Assembly (NCBI RefSeq): GCF_016765655.2 | Contig: NZ_CP086106.1 | Coordinates: 62,001 to 126,000, forward strand | Source of the DNA: Skermanella mucosa | GTDB lineage: Bacteria; Pseudomonadota; Alphaproteobacteria; Azospirillales; Azospirillaceae | Length of the DNA stretch: 64,000 nucleotides | Reading direction: 5' to 3' | Shown here: piece after piece, positions 35,422 through 43,608 of the stretch | How the letters are laid out: each line of letters begins with the position of its first letter | Numbering within the stretch: the stretch's first letter is position 1 | Translations under genes and position numbers: made by a program | Notes under the pieces: model-generated | The model's database searches: none | Told to the model about the DNA's origin: nothing | Seen by the model: the letters and a program-made list of their open reading frames with translations, nothing else

Positions 35422-35540
35422 CAGGCGGCGGTTGATGGTACTAGCCGCAATTATGCACGAGGGCTGGCAGGCATAGCGTAAAGCCCTGATCTAGCTTAGG
35501 ATTCGGCTGCTGACACCCATCCCACCGGATCCGGATTGCT

Positions 35541-36166
35541 ATGCCCGCCACAGTTGAACTTACCCCATCGCTGCCCGGCCTGTCACCTGTCGCCGGCAAG
35601 CCCGTGGTCGCCCGCTTCGATGGCGGGCGGCTGTCCTCCGATGCCGGCGTGCTGGGCCTGCGGGAGATCGAGAAGCGGCTCGGGATTGCCGACCGGCTTG
35701 CGGCGTGCCTGGAAGACCCCCGGACGCCCGGGCGGATCGTTCATGGACTGGCGGAGATCATCCGCTTCCGCCTGCTTATGATCGCGGCCGGCTACGAGGA
35801 CGGCAACGACGCCGACAGCCTGCGCCGGGATCCGGCGTTCAAGCTGGCGCTCGACCGCCTGCCGGACGATGCTGGCCTGTGCTCGCAGTCCACCATCTCG
35901 CGCCTGGAGAACCTGCCCGATACCCGCGCCCTGCTGCGCATGGGCCGCGCTCTGGTCGATTTCTACTGCGCCGGGTTCCGGCAGGTCCCAAAGCGGATCG
36001 TGCTGGATATTGATGACACCTTCGATGCCGTTCACGGCGAGCAGCAACTGCGTCTGTTCAATGGCCATTACGACGAGTACGGCTTCCAGCCGATCGTCGT
36101 TTTCGACGAGCACGGGCGCTTCGTCACCGCCATCCTGCGTCCGGCCAGGCGACCCAAAGGCACTGA
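35541..36166 (+). pseudogene. IS1380-family transposase, 5' part
   Basis: About 208 residues: ARFDGGRLSSDAGVLGLREI, the RDPAFKLALDRLPDDAGLCS and QSTISRLENLPD blocks, and the first catalytic Asp in KRIVLDIDDTFDAVHGEQQL. It is cut after the codons for PKGT by the IS5 insertion. Joining 36166 to 37127 restores the frame exactly (PKGTEIRAHLRRIV). Confidence 0.9.
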
Positions 36167-37123
36167 TTGCCCGTTTTAAAAGTGCAGCCAGTCCGATTGA
36201 GCGCGGGGGAAGGGTCACGTCTATAGCTGTTTGGAAGGGCGGAGATGCCCATTCTGGAGGCCGCAATGTGGACACCCGAGGATCGAGCGCTGGTTGGGGA
36301 TTATGGTTCCGGTCAGGCCTTGAGCGATGATCAGTACCGCCTGATCGAGCCGTTCATCCCGCCGCCGAAGCCGGGCGGTCGGCCCCGGACCACCGATATG
36401 CGGCAGATGCTGGATGGCCTGTTCTATGTCGTGCGCACCGGGTGTCAGTGGCGCCACCTGCCACCGCCTCCCGCTTTTCCACCGTGGCAAACAGTCTATG
36501 GCTATTTCCGAACTTTCCTGGAGGGTGGTGTGTGGGAAACCATCCGCCACTATCTGGTCATAACTCTGCGCGAGACCGAAGGTCGAGAGGCCAGCCCGAC
36601 GGCTGTCATCATCGACACCCAGACCGTCAAAACCACGGAAAAAGGGGCTCTCGCGGCTACGATGCCGCCAAGAAGGTCAAGGGCCGCAAGCGCCATATCG
36701 GGGTCGATACCTCTGGCTTTCTGCTCGGTGTCCTCGTTCACGCTGCCGATATCCAGGACGCCGACAGCGCTTGGGATCTGCTGAAGAAGATTAAGCACCT
36801 CTACTGCTGGCTCCAGGTCGTCTTCGCCGACAGCATCTACAATCGGTTGCCGGTCCTGCTCGCCTGCTTCCTGCTCGGCCTGACGCTGATCATCGTCCGC
36901 CGGATCGCCGGGACAACTGGCTTCGTCGTCATCCCTCGCAGATGGATCGTTGAAAGAACATTCGGCTGGTTCGGGCGATGGCGTCGCCTGTCCAAAGACT
37001 ATGAAGAATTGCCAGAAGTCTCCGAAGCCATGGTCACCCTCGCAGCCATTCGCATGATGCTACAGCGCCTCGCCCACCCAAATCGAAAGCGCCTGCCACC
37101 TCCATGACTTTCAAAACGGGCAG
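36167..37123 (+). mobile_element. IS5-family (IS427 group) insertion sequence with TGA target duplication
   Basis: A 957-bp element with ends TTGCCCGTTTTAAAAGT and the complement of ACTTTCAAAACGGGCAG. TGA stands on both sides (36164-36166 and 37124-37126), the T-N-A duplication expected of the IS427 group. Removing the IS and one TGA rebuilds the IS1380 reading frame. Confidence 0.92.
36245..37107 (+). CDS. IS427-group transposase, two overlapping frames joined by -1 frameshift
   Basis: The first frame gives DDQYRLIEPFIPPPKPGGRP, TGCQWRHLPPPPAFPPWQTV and AVIIDTQTVKTTEKG (first Asp). At GGAAAAAGGGG (about 36640) the ribosome must slip back one base so that the protein continues KRGSRGYDAAKKVKGRKRHI, then VFADSIYNRLP and WIVERTFGWFGRWRRLSKDY (Glu) to the stop at 37107. 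This is the normal arrangement for the group; the first frame alone ends at 36784. With an intact duplication and both frames open, this may be the most recently active IS in the window. Confidence 0.85.
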
Positions 37124-37850
37124 TGAGATCCGGGCGCACCTGCGTCGGATCGTGCGGCAGATCCGGGCCAACTGGCCGCAGGTCGAGATCCTGCTGCGCG
37201 CCGACAGTCATTACTGCTGCCCCGAGGTTCTGAACTGGTGCCGGGCCAACCGCCTGGACTATGTGCTCGGCCTGGCGCCAACCAGCACGCTGCGGCGGCA
37301 TATCCTCGACCTGGAGGCCAGCACCGCCGCCCGGTTCGCCGCCGGTCCCGGGACCGCCAAGGTCCGGCGCTTCAAGGAATTCTACGACGCCGCCGGAAGC
37401 TGGAGCCGGACCGAGCGGATCATTGCGCGCGTTGAAGTCGGGCCGCAGGGCCCGGACACCCGCTTCATCGTCACCAGCCTGCGCCACGGCCGGGGGCGGT
37501 GGCTCTATGAGAAACTCTATTGCGCCCGCGGCCAGGCGGAAAATCACATAAAGAGCTGGAAGGCGCATCTGTGCGCCGACCGCACCTCCTGCCACAAGGC
37601 CACCGCCAACCAGTTCCGGCTGTTTCTGCATGCCGGCGCCTACTGGTTGCTGTGGTCGATGCGCGCCCTGATGCCGCGCCGGTCGCGCTGGCGAGTCGCC
37701 CAGTTCGACTCGTTGCGCCTGCGTTTGATCAAACTGGCGGCCCGGATCGTCGAGACCAGGCGGCAAATCCTCGTCCACCTGCCTACCGCCTGCCCGGAGC
37801 AAACTGTCCTGCGCCTGCTCCTGGAGCGGGTTCCCCGACTCGTCACCTGA
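37124..37850 (+). pseudogene. IS1380-family transposase, 3' part
   Basis: It continues EIRAHLRRIVRQIRANWPQV, the second Asp in ILLRADSHYC, VLGLAPTSTLRRHI, and the CARGQAENHIKSWKAHLCAD block with the catalytic Glu, through LLLERVPRLVT to TGA at 37850. It would be functional with 35541-36166 if the IS427 copy excised precisely. Confidence 0.88.
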
Positions 37851-37982
37851 ACGCCGGGGCCGAGTGCCCCTGTTCCGCCCAACCCGCCAACCTCAAGACC
37901 TCTCACCATTGCAGCGCCGCCCAATCGGCGTTACGGCCAACCCTTGCCTGAACAGCTAAAAGTTGAAGAAAGGCAGAGAACT

Positions 37983-38426
37983 TCAGAGCGCTTTCCGGCC
38001 TGGTGCATTAATGCGGCTAGGCGCAAGCGGCTTTCCATCTTGGCTCCAGGCCCCCTGCTCCATGTCTTCGCGATAGTCCAATAGGTCATCGCAGGTAAGC
38101 TCACGCCAATCAAGTTTGTTTCCGCATGGCGCCGTCGCTTGTCGGTGCAGGTCCACCTCCTCGCACCAAGACTGCATGTTCGCCAAGTCATGCGCCATCG
38201 CTAGATTGGAGTTGGGGCGGGGATACCGTGGCTTGCGGCCGAGTATCATCTGGTAGGCAGCTACCATCTCCGGATTTGGGTGGTAGAGTAGTTTTGCTCG
38301 CTCCGCGAGATATCGGTTATGGACCTCCATGTACTCGCCGTCTCCCGACACAATGAAGCAACTATTCACTAGGCCTTTATAGCCTTGCTCTGCATATTCT
38401 TGTCCACGGCGGAACACCTCGGCCAT
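37983..38426 (-). pseudogene. Tyrosine recombinase N-terminal (core-binding) domain fragment
   Basis: A 147-residue frame: NSNLAMAHDLANMQSWCEEV, KLDWRELTCDDLLDYREDME, WSQDGKPLAPSRINA. This is the SAM-like core-binding domain of TnpA-type recombinases, ending near the S-x-I-N motif. The catalytic half is missing; one with an overlapping S-T-I-N motif lies at 34531-35490 beyond the IS1380 element, same strand. Simple splitting of one gene would not duplicate that motif, so rearrangement or two related recombinases must be considered. Confidence 0.7.
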
Positions 38427-38689
38427 ACTCCCTCCCTGGGATATTCGGCTTCTTGCTTGACGCCGAATCCCCTATCATCGATTGGTTACAGGGAAAAGTG
38501 CCTACTTGAGCTGTCGGCTGCCTCAACCGGATGCGACCATACGTGCGAACGATGAGCTCTTGGCCAACTTTGGTGATCAGGCTCCGAGAATAAACCAACT
38601 GCAGCTTTCGCGATTGGACGGACGCTGGGGAGTTCGAGAAATAGCAACGCTAATGGCTTTTGGCTTACGATAGCTTGGTCGAAATAGGC

Positions 38690-39512
38690 TGGAAATGGAT
38701 GGCGGTGGAGGGCCCGCACCGCGCGTCCCCGCTCGCTCGTCCAACCCACCTGGTACGTCACCGCCCGCCCATGCCGGACCAGCAGGACACCGGCGACCGG
38801 CTCGCCGCCATGCAGGGCCCGTAGCACGACCAGGGGCGACTTGTCGGCCGAGGCACTTGTGCATCGCTCGCAGGAACGCGAGCGATAGACCCGGGTAGCG
38901 TCTCGCGACCTTGTCCTCGAGGTAGTGCTCCATCAGCCAGTCGAACCTCTTTCCGGCCGATGTCTCCGTCTCCAGCACGAGGTTGTGCCGTTCAGCCTGA
39001 CGCAGTTGGTTGCGCCACTTTCCATGCAGCCCGGCGTGAAGCGCGTCGGGGCCCGGGGCCAGGTCGGGCCAGACCGATGCATAACCCTCGCTCCACCGCC
39101 AAAACCCGGTCGCCGACATCCGCTGCCGCGTGGCGGGATCATCGGGGAGTTCGGGGTGGAACATCAGGAGCCGGCCACGGCGCAACTGATAACGCTGCCG
39201 GAGCATTCCCAGCACGAGCTTCAGCATCTCGCCGGGGATCTCATCGTAGATCCACAAGGGACCGCGGTGGATGCGGCAGGCGGTGAGGAAAGGCAGCCAT
39301 TTCCTGGTCTGAACCAGAACCAGACCGACCGGCTTGCCTTCGAAGTGGATGATGCCGAAATCCGCCTTCCAACCCTCGACCGTCGCCATGGTGACGCCGT
39401 ACTGCCAGGTCTGGAGCAGCGTCGGTCGCTTGCAGCGGGCCAGCAGGGCCTCCCACTGGCCGAAAGTGCAGTCATTCCAGTCGATCCGGAAAGGATTGAA
39501 CGGGAGCGTCAT
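38690..39512 (-). pseudogene. FemAB-like GNAT acyltransferase, frameshifted and 3'-truncated
   Basis: GC-rich backbone-type gene starting MTLPFNPFRIDWNDCTFGQW, with TLLQTWQYGVTMATVEGWKA, VGLVLVQTRKWLPF and LHGKWRNQLRQAERHNLVLE, all typical of FemAB/peptidoglycan-bridge GNAT proteins. Near 38855 one extra C shifts the frame (expected CLGDKSPLVVLRALHGGEPV). The second frame then runs VAGVLLVRHGRAVTYQVGWT up to RALH at about 38700, where unrelated lower-GC sequence begins. The last quarter is missing. Confidence 0.75.
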
Positions 39513-39658
39513 GCTGCGCGCCCACAGCCCTGGGCGCGCCTGGGCTGGTCAGGAGGGCGAGGATCGTGCGGCGCCAGCCTCTGGCGGCGGTCCGAGGGAC
39601 CGGTCAACCGCGAACGGCGCGTTTCTCTGATCGGGCGATTGGTCATGATCTGCTTCAT
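39509..39658 (-). CDS. Possible small basic protein upstream of the FemAB-like gene
   Basis: A 49-residue frame MKQIMTNRPIRETRRSRLTG rich in Arg and Pro, whose stop overlaps the FemAB-like start (ATGA). The coupling is the only support; composition alone would also fit a chance frame in GC-rich DNA. Confidence 0.25.
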   Translation of the reverse strand: MKQIMTNRPIRETRRSRLTGPSDRRQRLAPHDPRPPDQPRRAQGCGRAA

Positions 39659-39794
39659 GCCCATAAGGTCTTTCTCAGCGGTGAGCTTCCACCGGCGGTT
39701 AGGGCGGCAAGAACCGCCTGCCTGCTACGGTCTCGGTAGCTACTCCCATCTCAGGACGGCGGCGCGGACCTGATCCACGCCGCCCAAGTTCCTG

Positions 39795-40496
39795 TCACTT
39801 CTTCCTTTTCAGGTTTTCGTAGTCACCGCTCGTGTTGAGGGTGACCGTCACGGTCCCGTCACCCCGGTTACGCCAGAACCAGCCGTGATTGCCGTCGAAA
39901 GCAGCCTGGAGGGTGCCCTGGTCGCTCGCGACGCCGCGACCCTTGCTGTAGCTGTGCGTTTTGTTCGGCGCGTCGTAAGGCTCGCCATGAGTGTCGTGAT
40001 TGACCACGCCGCCCTCGGTTTTCCAGGAGTACGTGGCCTGCGCTCCTTTGCGCATCTCCATCTTGACCTCGACGCCTTCGCCAGGGGCGAGCGTGACCGA
40101 GGTCTCGTCGGTGCGGCCAGCCTGGGCCACCTGCACGGGCAAGGTTGCAGCAGGCAGAGTTTCAGCCAAGGCCGGCGCGATGACGACTTGTGCCAGGAGC
40201 ATGTCCATCAGGCTGGAGCGTTGGTCGGGCGCGACAGGGGCCGGGGATGCTGCCGGTGTCCCGCCCTGATCGAGAAGGCGGTCCTGCTCCGCCTCCTCGG
40301 CGAGCTGGGCCTTGATCTCGCCCATCTGCGTGAGACCCAGGACGCGCCCGATGCCGGTCGGGTCGACCCCGTACTCGGCGGGCAGGATCGTGGTGACCAG
40401 CAGGGCCGCCGCGGTGGTGGCCGCGATCAGGGTCGAGCGAACAAGCTGGGCGGAGCTTGGCAACTCGGCGCGGGAGGGAATATCGGTGTTGTACAT
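39795..40496 (-). CDS. Transmembrane anchor protein of HupE-linked metal clusters
   Basis: A 233-residue protein: an N-terminal LPSSAQLVRSTLIAATTAAA membrane helix (about 15-38), the PAEYGVDPTGIGRVLGLTQM motif, an Ala/Pro-rich linker, and a periplasmic beta-rich domain with VEVKMEMRKGAQATYSW and DGNHGWFWRNRGDGTVTVTL. Proteins of this type are annotated as transmembrane anchor protein and lie next to HupE/UreJ genes, as here (15 bp apart). The exact role is not known; periplasmic handling of nickel or cobalt is likely from context. Confidence 0.8.
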   Translation of the reverse strand: MYNTDIPSRAELPSSAQLVRSTLIAATTAAALLVTTILPAEYGVDPTGIGRVLGLTQMGEIKAQLAEEAEQDRLLDQGGTPAASPAPVAPDQRSSLMDMLLAQVVIAPALAETLPAATLPVQVAQAGRTDETSVTLAPGEGVEVKMEMRKGAQATYSWKTEGGVVNHDTHGEPYDAPNKTHSYSKGRGVASDQGTLQAAFDGNHGWFWRNRGDGTVTVTLNTSGDYENLKRKK

Positions 40497-40511
40497 GATT
40501 TCTTCCTTGAG

Positions 40512-41246
40512 TCAGACGACGAACCAGCCGGTGAGCTGATAGCCGGTCAGCATGAACCCGGCGGTCATCATGGCGACGTTGGCGGTGTAGGCATGGCGCC
40601 AGAAGCTGTCGGTCCGGCGCCAGTAGCCCATCAGGATCAGGATGGCGGCGAGCGCCAGCAGTTGGCCGACCTCGACGCCGACGTTGAAGGCCAGAAGGTT
40701 GGGGATCAGGCCGTCCGGCGCGATGTCGAACTCGCGAATCTTGGTCGCGAGGCCGAAGCCGTGGAAAAGCCCGAAGACGAGGGTCGCCAGCTTCGTGTTC
40801 GGCTGGAACCCGAACCAGCGCTGGTAGGCGCCGAGATTGTCGAGCGCCTTGTAGACGACCGAGAGCCCGATGATAGCGTCGATCAGGTACGAGCTGACGT
40901 TCGTGTCGAAGATCACGCCGAGCAGGAGCGTCGTCGAGTGCCCGATGGCGAACAGGCTGACATAGATGCCGATGTGGCTGAGCCTGTAGAGGAAGAAAAT
41001 GACGCCGAACAGGAACAGGAGGTGGTCATAGCCGGTCACCATATGCTTGGCGCCCAGGTACATGAACGGCAGCAGATGGATTCCCGTGATTTCCTGAATG
41101 TAGCCCTTGTCCCCCTCCGCAACGCCGTGGGCGTGAGCGTCAGCACCGAATGCCATGAGGAGGGCAAGGCCAAGCAGCGCCAGAAAACCCGGTCTGTGCC
41201 GCGCATCAAGCGGCCACGGCCGGTCCTCTCGAGAAGATCCATGCAT
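40512..41246 (-). CDS. HupE/UreJ-family membrane protein
   Basis: A 244-residue protein with an N-terminal hydrophobic segment, then GIHLLPFMYLGAKHMVTGYD, HLLFLFGVIFFLYRL, SLFAIGHSTTLLLGVIF, LVFGLFHGFGLATKIREF and NVGVEVGQLLALAAILIL. The conserved His/Asp residues in membrane helices (H-x-x-x-G-x-D-H; H-G-x-G) are the nickel/cobalt permease signature of HupE/UreJ-2. It is probably co-transcribed with the anchor protein gene downstream and the His-rich exported protein gene upstream. Confidence 0.85.
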   Translation of the reverse strand: MHGSSREDRPWPLDARHRPGFLALLGLALLMAFGADAHAHGVAEGDKGYIQEITGIHLLPFMYLGAKHMVTGYDHLLFLFGVIFFLYRLSHIGIYVSLFAIGHSTTLLLGVIFDTNVSSYLIDAIIGLSVVYKALDNLGAYQRWFGFQPNTKLATLVFGLFHGFGLATKIREFDIAPDGLIPNLLAFNVGVEVGQLLALAAILILMGYWRRTDSFWRHAYTANVAMMTAGFMLTGYQLTGWFVV

Positions 41247-41294
41247 GGATGATGCCCGATGTTCGTTGATGAGATGGAGCCCGCAGGCTTTCAG

Positions 41295-41696
41295 TCAGGC
41301 AACGAGCAGCGAACGCGGCGGACGATCTATCCGGGAGGCTGGGGCTCGATAGGGCAAGAGCTGGTAGGACAGCTGCCACTCGGGCGCTTGGTCATGCACA
41401 ACCATGGACAGGACGAGAGCCGGGCCAGGGGAGTCGTGCGAGTGATCGGCCGGGTTATGCCGGTGATCGTGTCCCGGCTCCCACTCATCCGACACCTCTT
41501 CCTCATCGAAGTGGGTGTGTTCGGCCGTGGCAAGCCCGGAAAGCGCGCTGTGCTGCCCAACTTCCGAGAGCTGGAGTATCAGCGGATCGTGCGACGAGGA
41601 AAGGGTGTTCGAGACGGGCAGCACGCCGAGCGCCATCGCCAGCACGATGACCAACCTGATGCCTGCCGTGAGTGCCTTCATCGCCGATCTCAGCAT
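41295..41696 (-). CDS. Small exported His/Asp-rich protein
   Basis: About 133 residues starting MLRSAMKALTAGIRLVIVLA, a signal-peptide-like start (ATG at 41681 is equally possible). The mature part holds EHTHFDEEEVSDEWEPGHDH then RHNPADHSHDS, a dense His/Asp/Glu stretch suited to binding Ni, Co or Zn in the periplasm. No family name is recognised. It is first in the minus-strand nickel/cobalt operon, divergent from the DmeR-like gene with about 200 bp between. Confidence 0.6.
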   Translation of the reverse strand: MLRSAMKALTAGIRLVIVLAMALGVLPVSNTLSSSHDPLILQLSEVGQHSALSGLATAEHTHFDEEEVSDEWEPGHDHRHNPADHSHDSPGPALVLSMVVHDQAPEWQLSYQLLPYRAPASRIDRPPRSLLVA

Positions 41697-41882
41697 GGTG
41701 GATTTTCTGGTAGCAAAAAAGTCCGAAACCGGTAAGCAGAAATTCAGAGTGTATGTCGGTAGTGGTCTGATCAGAAACTTTCGAAATTCCACCACTCCGC
41801 AGGGCATCAGGATCGGGCAGCTGTCGGCTCAGCATCCTCACCCAATGCCTGGAAGCCGCTGTGGCTGGCCAAGCAATTGCCA

Positions 41883-41901
41883 TATCCCCTCCAGGGGGAT
41901 A
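41883..41901. promoter_or_regulatory. Putative DmeR/RcnR-type operator over the ribosome binding site
   Basis: TATCCCC-TCCAG-GGGGATA is a perfect 7-bp dyad with a 5-bp centre, ending two bases before the ATG at 41904. C-tract/G-tract dyads flanked by AT are the operators of the CsoR/RcnR/DmeR family. AGGGGG is also the only Shine-Dalgarno sequence of the repressor gene, so binding would block it directly. Confidence 0.7.
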
Positions 41902-41903
41902 CC

Positions 41904-42179
41904 ATGGACTTCATGACCCACACAAGCCATCCTGATGTGATCAACCGCCTGAAGCGGGCGCACGGTCATCTCGCCTCCACCATCGCCATGATCGAGGGCG
42001 GCCGGAGCTGCCTGGAGGTTGCCCAGCAGATGCATGCCGTGATCAGGGCGCTGAAAGGTGCCAAGGCGGTGTTCATCCACGACCACCTTGGCCACTGCCT
42101 TGAGGAGGCCGCCGGGCCGCTGGCCCGCGAGAACCGCGCCGCCCTCGATGAGTTCAGGCAGATCGCCAGGTACCTGTAG
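41904..42179 (+). CDS. Metal-sensing repressor, DmeR/RcnR/CsoR family
   Basis: A 91-residue all-helical protein: SHPDVINRLKRAHGHLASTI, EGGRSCLEVAQQMHAVIRAL and VFIHDHLGHCLEEAAGPLAR. Possible ligands are C36, H61, H64 and C65 plus H9, H20 and H22. The overall sequence and the His near the N-terminus resemble DmeR-type nickel/cobalt sensors, although C36-H61-C65 also fits CsoR. Its neighbours (NreB-like exporter, HupE/UreJ) favour Ni/Co. It should repress itself and the exporter gene 25 bp downstream until metal binds. ATG at 41904 follows the operator dyad. Confidence 0.85.
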   Translation: MDFMTHTSHPDVINRLKRAHGHLASTIAMIEGGRSCLEVAQQMHAVIRALKGAKAVFIHDHLGHCLEEAAGPLARENRAALDEFRQIARYL

Positions 42180-42204
42180 ACCATTGTCAGGTTCAGGGGC
42201 CACT

Positions 42205-43608
42205 ATGCTCTCCCCGTTGACCAATCGCACATATCGTCACCTGTTCGCCGCACAGGTCATCGCGCTGATCGGCACCGGGCTGCTGACGGTGGCGCTCGGA
42301 TTACTGGCCTACGATCTGGCCGGTGCCGATGCGGGCGCCGTGCTAGGCACGGCGCTGGCGATCAAGATGGTGGCCTATGTCGGCGTGGCGCCGGTTGTCA
42401 GCGCCTTCGCTGACCGGTTGCCCCGGCGCGCCCTCCTCGTCGCCATGGACCTGGTCCGGGCCGCCATTGCCCTGTCGCTGCCGTTCGTCACCGAAGTCTG
42501 GCAGATCTATGTCCTGATCTTCGTCCTACAGTCGGCCTCCGCGGCCTTCACGCCGACCTTCCAGGCGACCATCCCGGAGGTTCTGCCGGACGAGGCGGAG
42601 TACACCAGGGCGCTTTCCCTGGCGCGTCTCGCCTATGACCTGGAAAGTCTTGCCAGCCCCACGCTCGCGGCACTCCTGCTGGCGGTGGTCAGCTACCACG
42701 ACCTGTTCGTCGGAACGGTGGTCGGCTTCCTGGGTTCGGCCCTGCTGGTCCGCACCGTGGCACTACCCAGCCCCAAGCCTGTCGATCACCATGGCGGGAT
42801 CTACGAGCGGACGACGCGGGGTATTCGGATTTACCTGAAGACGCCGCGTCTGCGGGGACTGCTGGCGTTCAACGGCGCGGTGGCGGCGGCCGGCGCCATG
42901 GTCATCGTGAACACCGTCGTCATCGTGCGGGCCATGCTGGGCGGCTCGGAAGCCGACGTGGCGATCGTTCTGGCCGCCTACGGTGCCGGGTCGATGACCG
43001 TCGCCTTCGTACTGCCGCACCTGCTCGAGCGGGTTACCGACCGGGCGGTCATGCTCTCAGGATCCTGGCTGCTTGCCGCCGGGACGCTCGTGATGGCCGT
43101 CCTGCTCGGTACCGGCGGCTTGCCGGCACGCCTGACGGCGGCGCTGCCGCTGCTGCTGCCGGTCTGGTTCGTGCTCGGTGCAGCCAACTCCGCCGTGCTG
43201 ACGCCCTCGGGACGACTGCTGCGGCGATCCGCGCATGCCGAGGATCGCCCGGCGATGTTCGCGGCGCAATTCGCCCTGAGCCACGCCTGCTGGCTGGTGG
43301 TCTATCCCCTGGCGGGATGGGGCGGAGCCCATGCCGGCGTGAGTGCCGCCTTCATGGTTCTGGGTATTCTGGCCGCTGCGGCGACCGTGCTGGCGACAGG
43401 TCTGTGGCCCTCGGGAGATCCTGTCGAGGTCGAGCACGTCCATGCCGGCTTTTGCCACGAACACCTCCATGTCCACGACGAGCACCACCAGCATGTCCAT
43501 GAGGGGTGGGAAGGACCCGAGCCCCACGCCCATCCCCACCGACACACCCCAATCCGTCACAAGCACGCGCTGATCATTGACCGGCACCACGTCGAATGGC
43601 CCCTGTAA
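42205..43608 (+). CDS. NreB-like MFS nickel/cobalt exporter with His-rich tail
   Basis: A 467-residue protein with about 12 membrane helices of the MFS_3 type: RHLFAAQVIALIGTGLLTVA, VVSAFADRLPRRALLVAMDL (the motif A loop), SASAAFTPTFQATIPEVLPD. The cytosolic C-terminus (residues about 410-465) has many His (HVHAGFCHEHLHVHDEHHQH, HAHPHRHTPIRHKH), as in NreB of Achromobacter. It should export Ni or Co from the cytoplasm. It is in an operon with the repressor. The stop TAA sits in GTAAGTGCCGGGTG, the outer flank of the next ISL3, so the last residue or two may be IS-derived. Confidence 0.85.
   Translation: MLSPLTNRTYRHLFAAQVIALIGTGLLTVALGLLAYDLAGADAGAVLGTALAIKMVAYVGVAPVVSAFADRLPRRALLVAMDLVRAAIALSLPFVTEVWQIYVLIFVLQSASAAFTPTFQATIPEVLPDEAEYTRALSLARLAYDLESLASPTLAALLLAVVSYHDLFVGTVVGFLGSALLVRTVALPSPKPVDHHGGIYERTTRGIRIYLKTPRLRGLLAFNGAVAAAGAMVIVNTVVIVRAMLGGSEADVAIVLAAYGAGSMTVAFVLPHLLERVTDRAVMLSGSWLLAAGTLVMAVLLGTGGLPARLTAALPLLLPVWFVLGAANSAVLTPSGRLLRRSAHAEDRPAMFAAQFALSHACWLVVYPLAGWGGAHAGVSAAFMVLGILAAAATVLATGLWPSGDPVEVEHVHAGFCHEHLHVHDEHHQHVHEGWEGPEPHAHPHRHTPIRHKHALIIDRHHVEWPL

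Larger units (their letters stand above)
35490..37960 (+). mobile_element. IS1380-family element interrupted by an IS5/IS427 copy
   Basis: It contains one IS1380 transposase gene in two pieces around the IS at 36167-37123, and separates C- and N-terminal parts of tyrosine recombinase coding sequence. Exact ends are not resolved; they are set where recombinase homology stops on either side. Confidence 0.6.

Noticed and set aside
39885-41252. 455-codon plus-strand frame over the anchor and HupE/UreJ genes
   Set aside because: The opposite strand carries membrane and family motifs; this frame is rich in Asp/Glu/Arg, as expected of a shadow.
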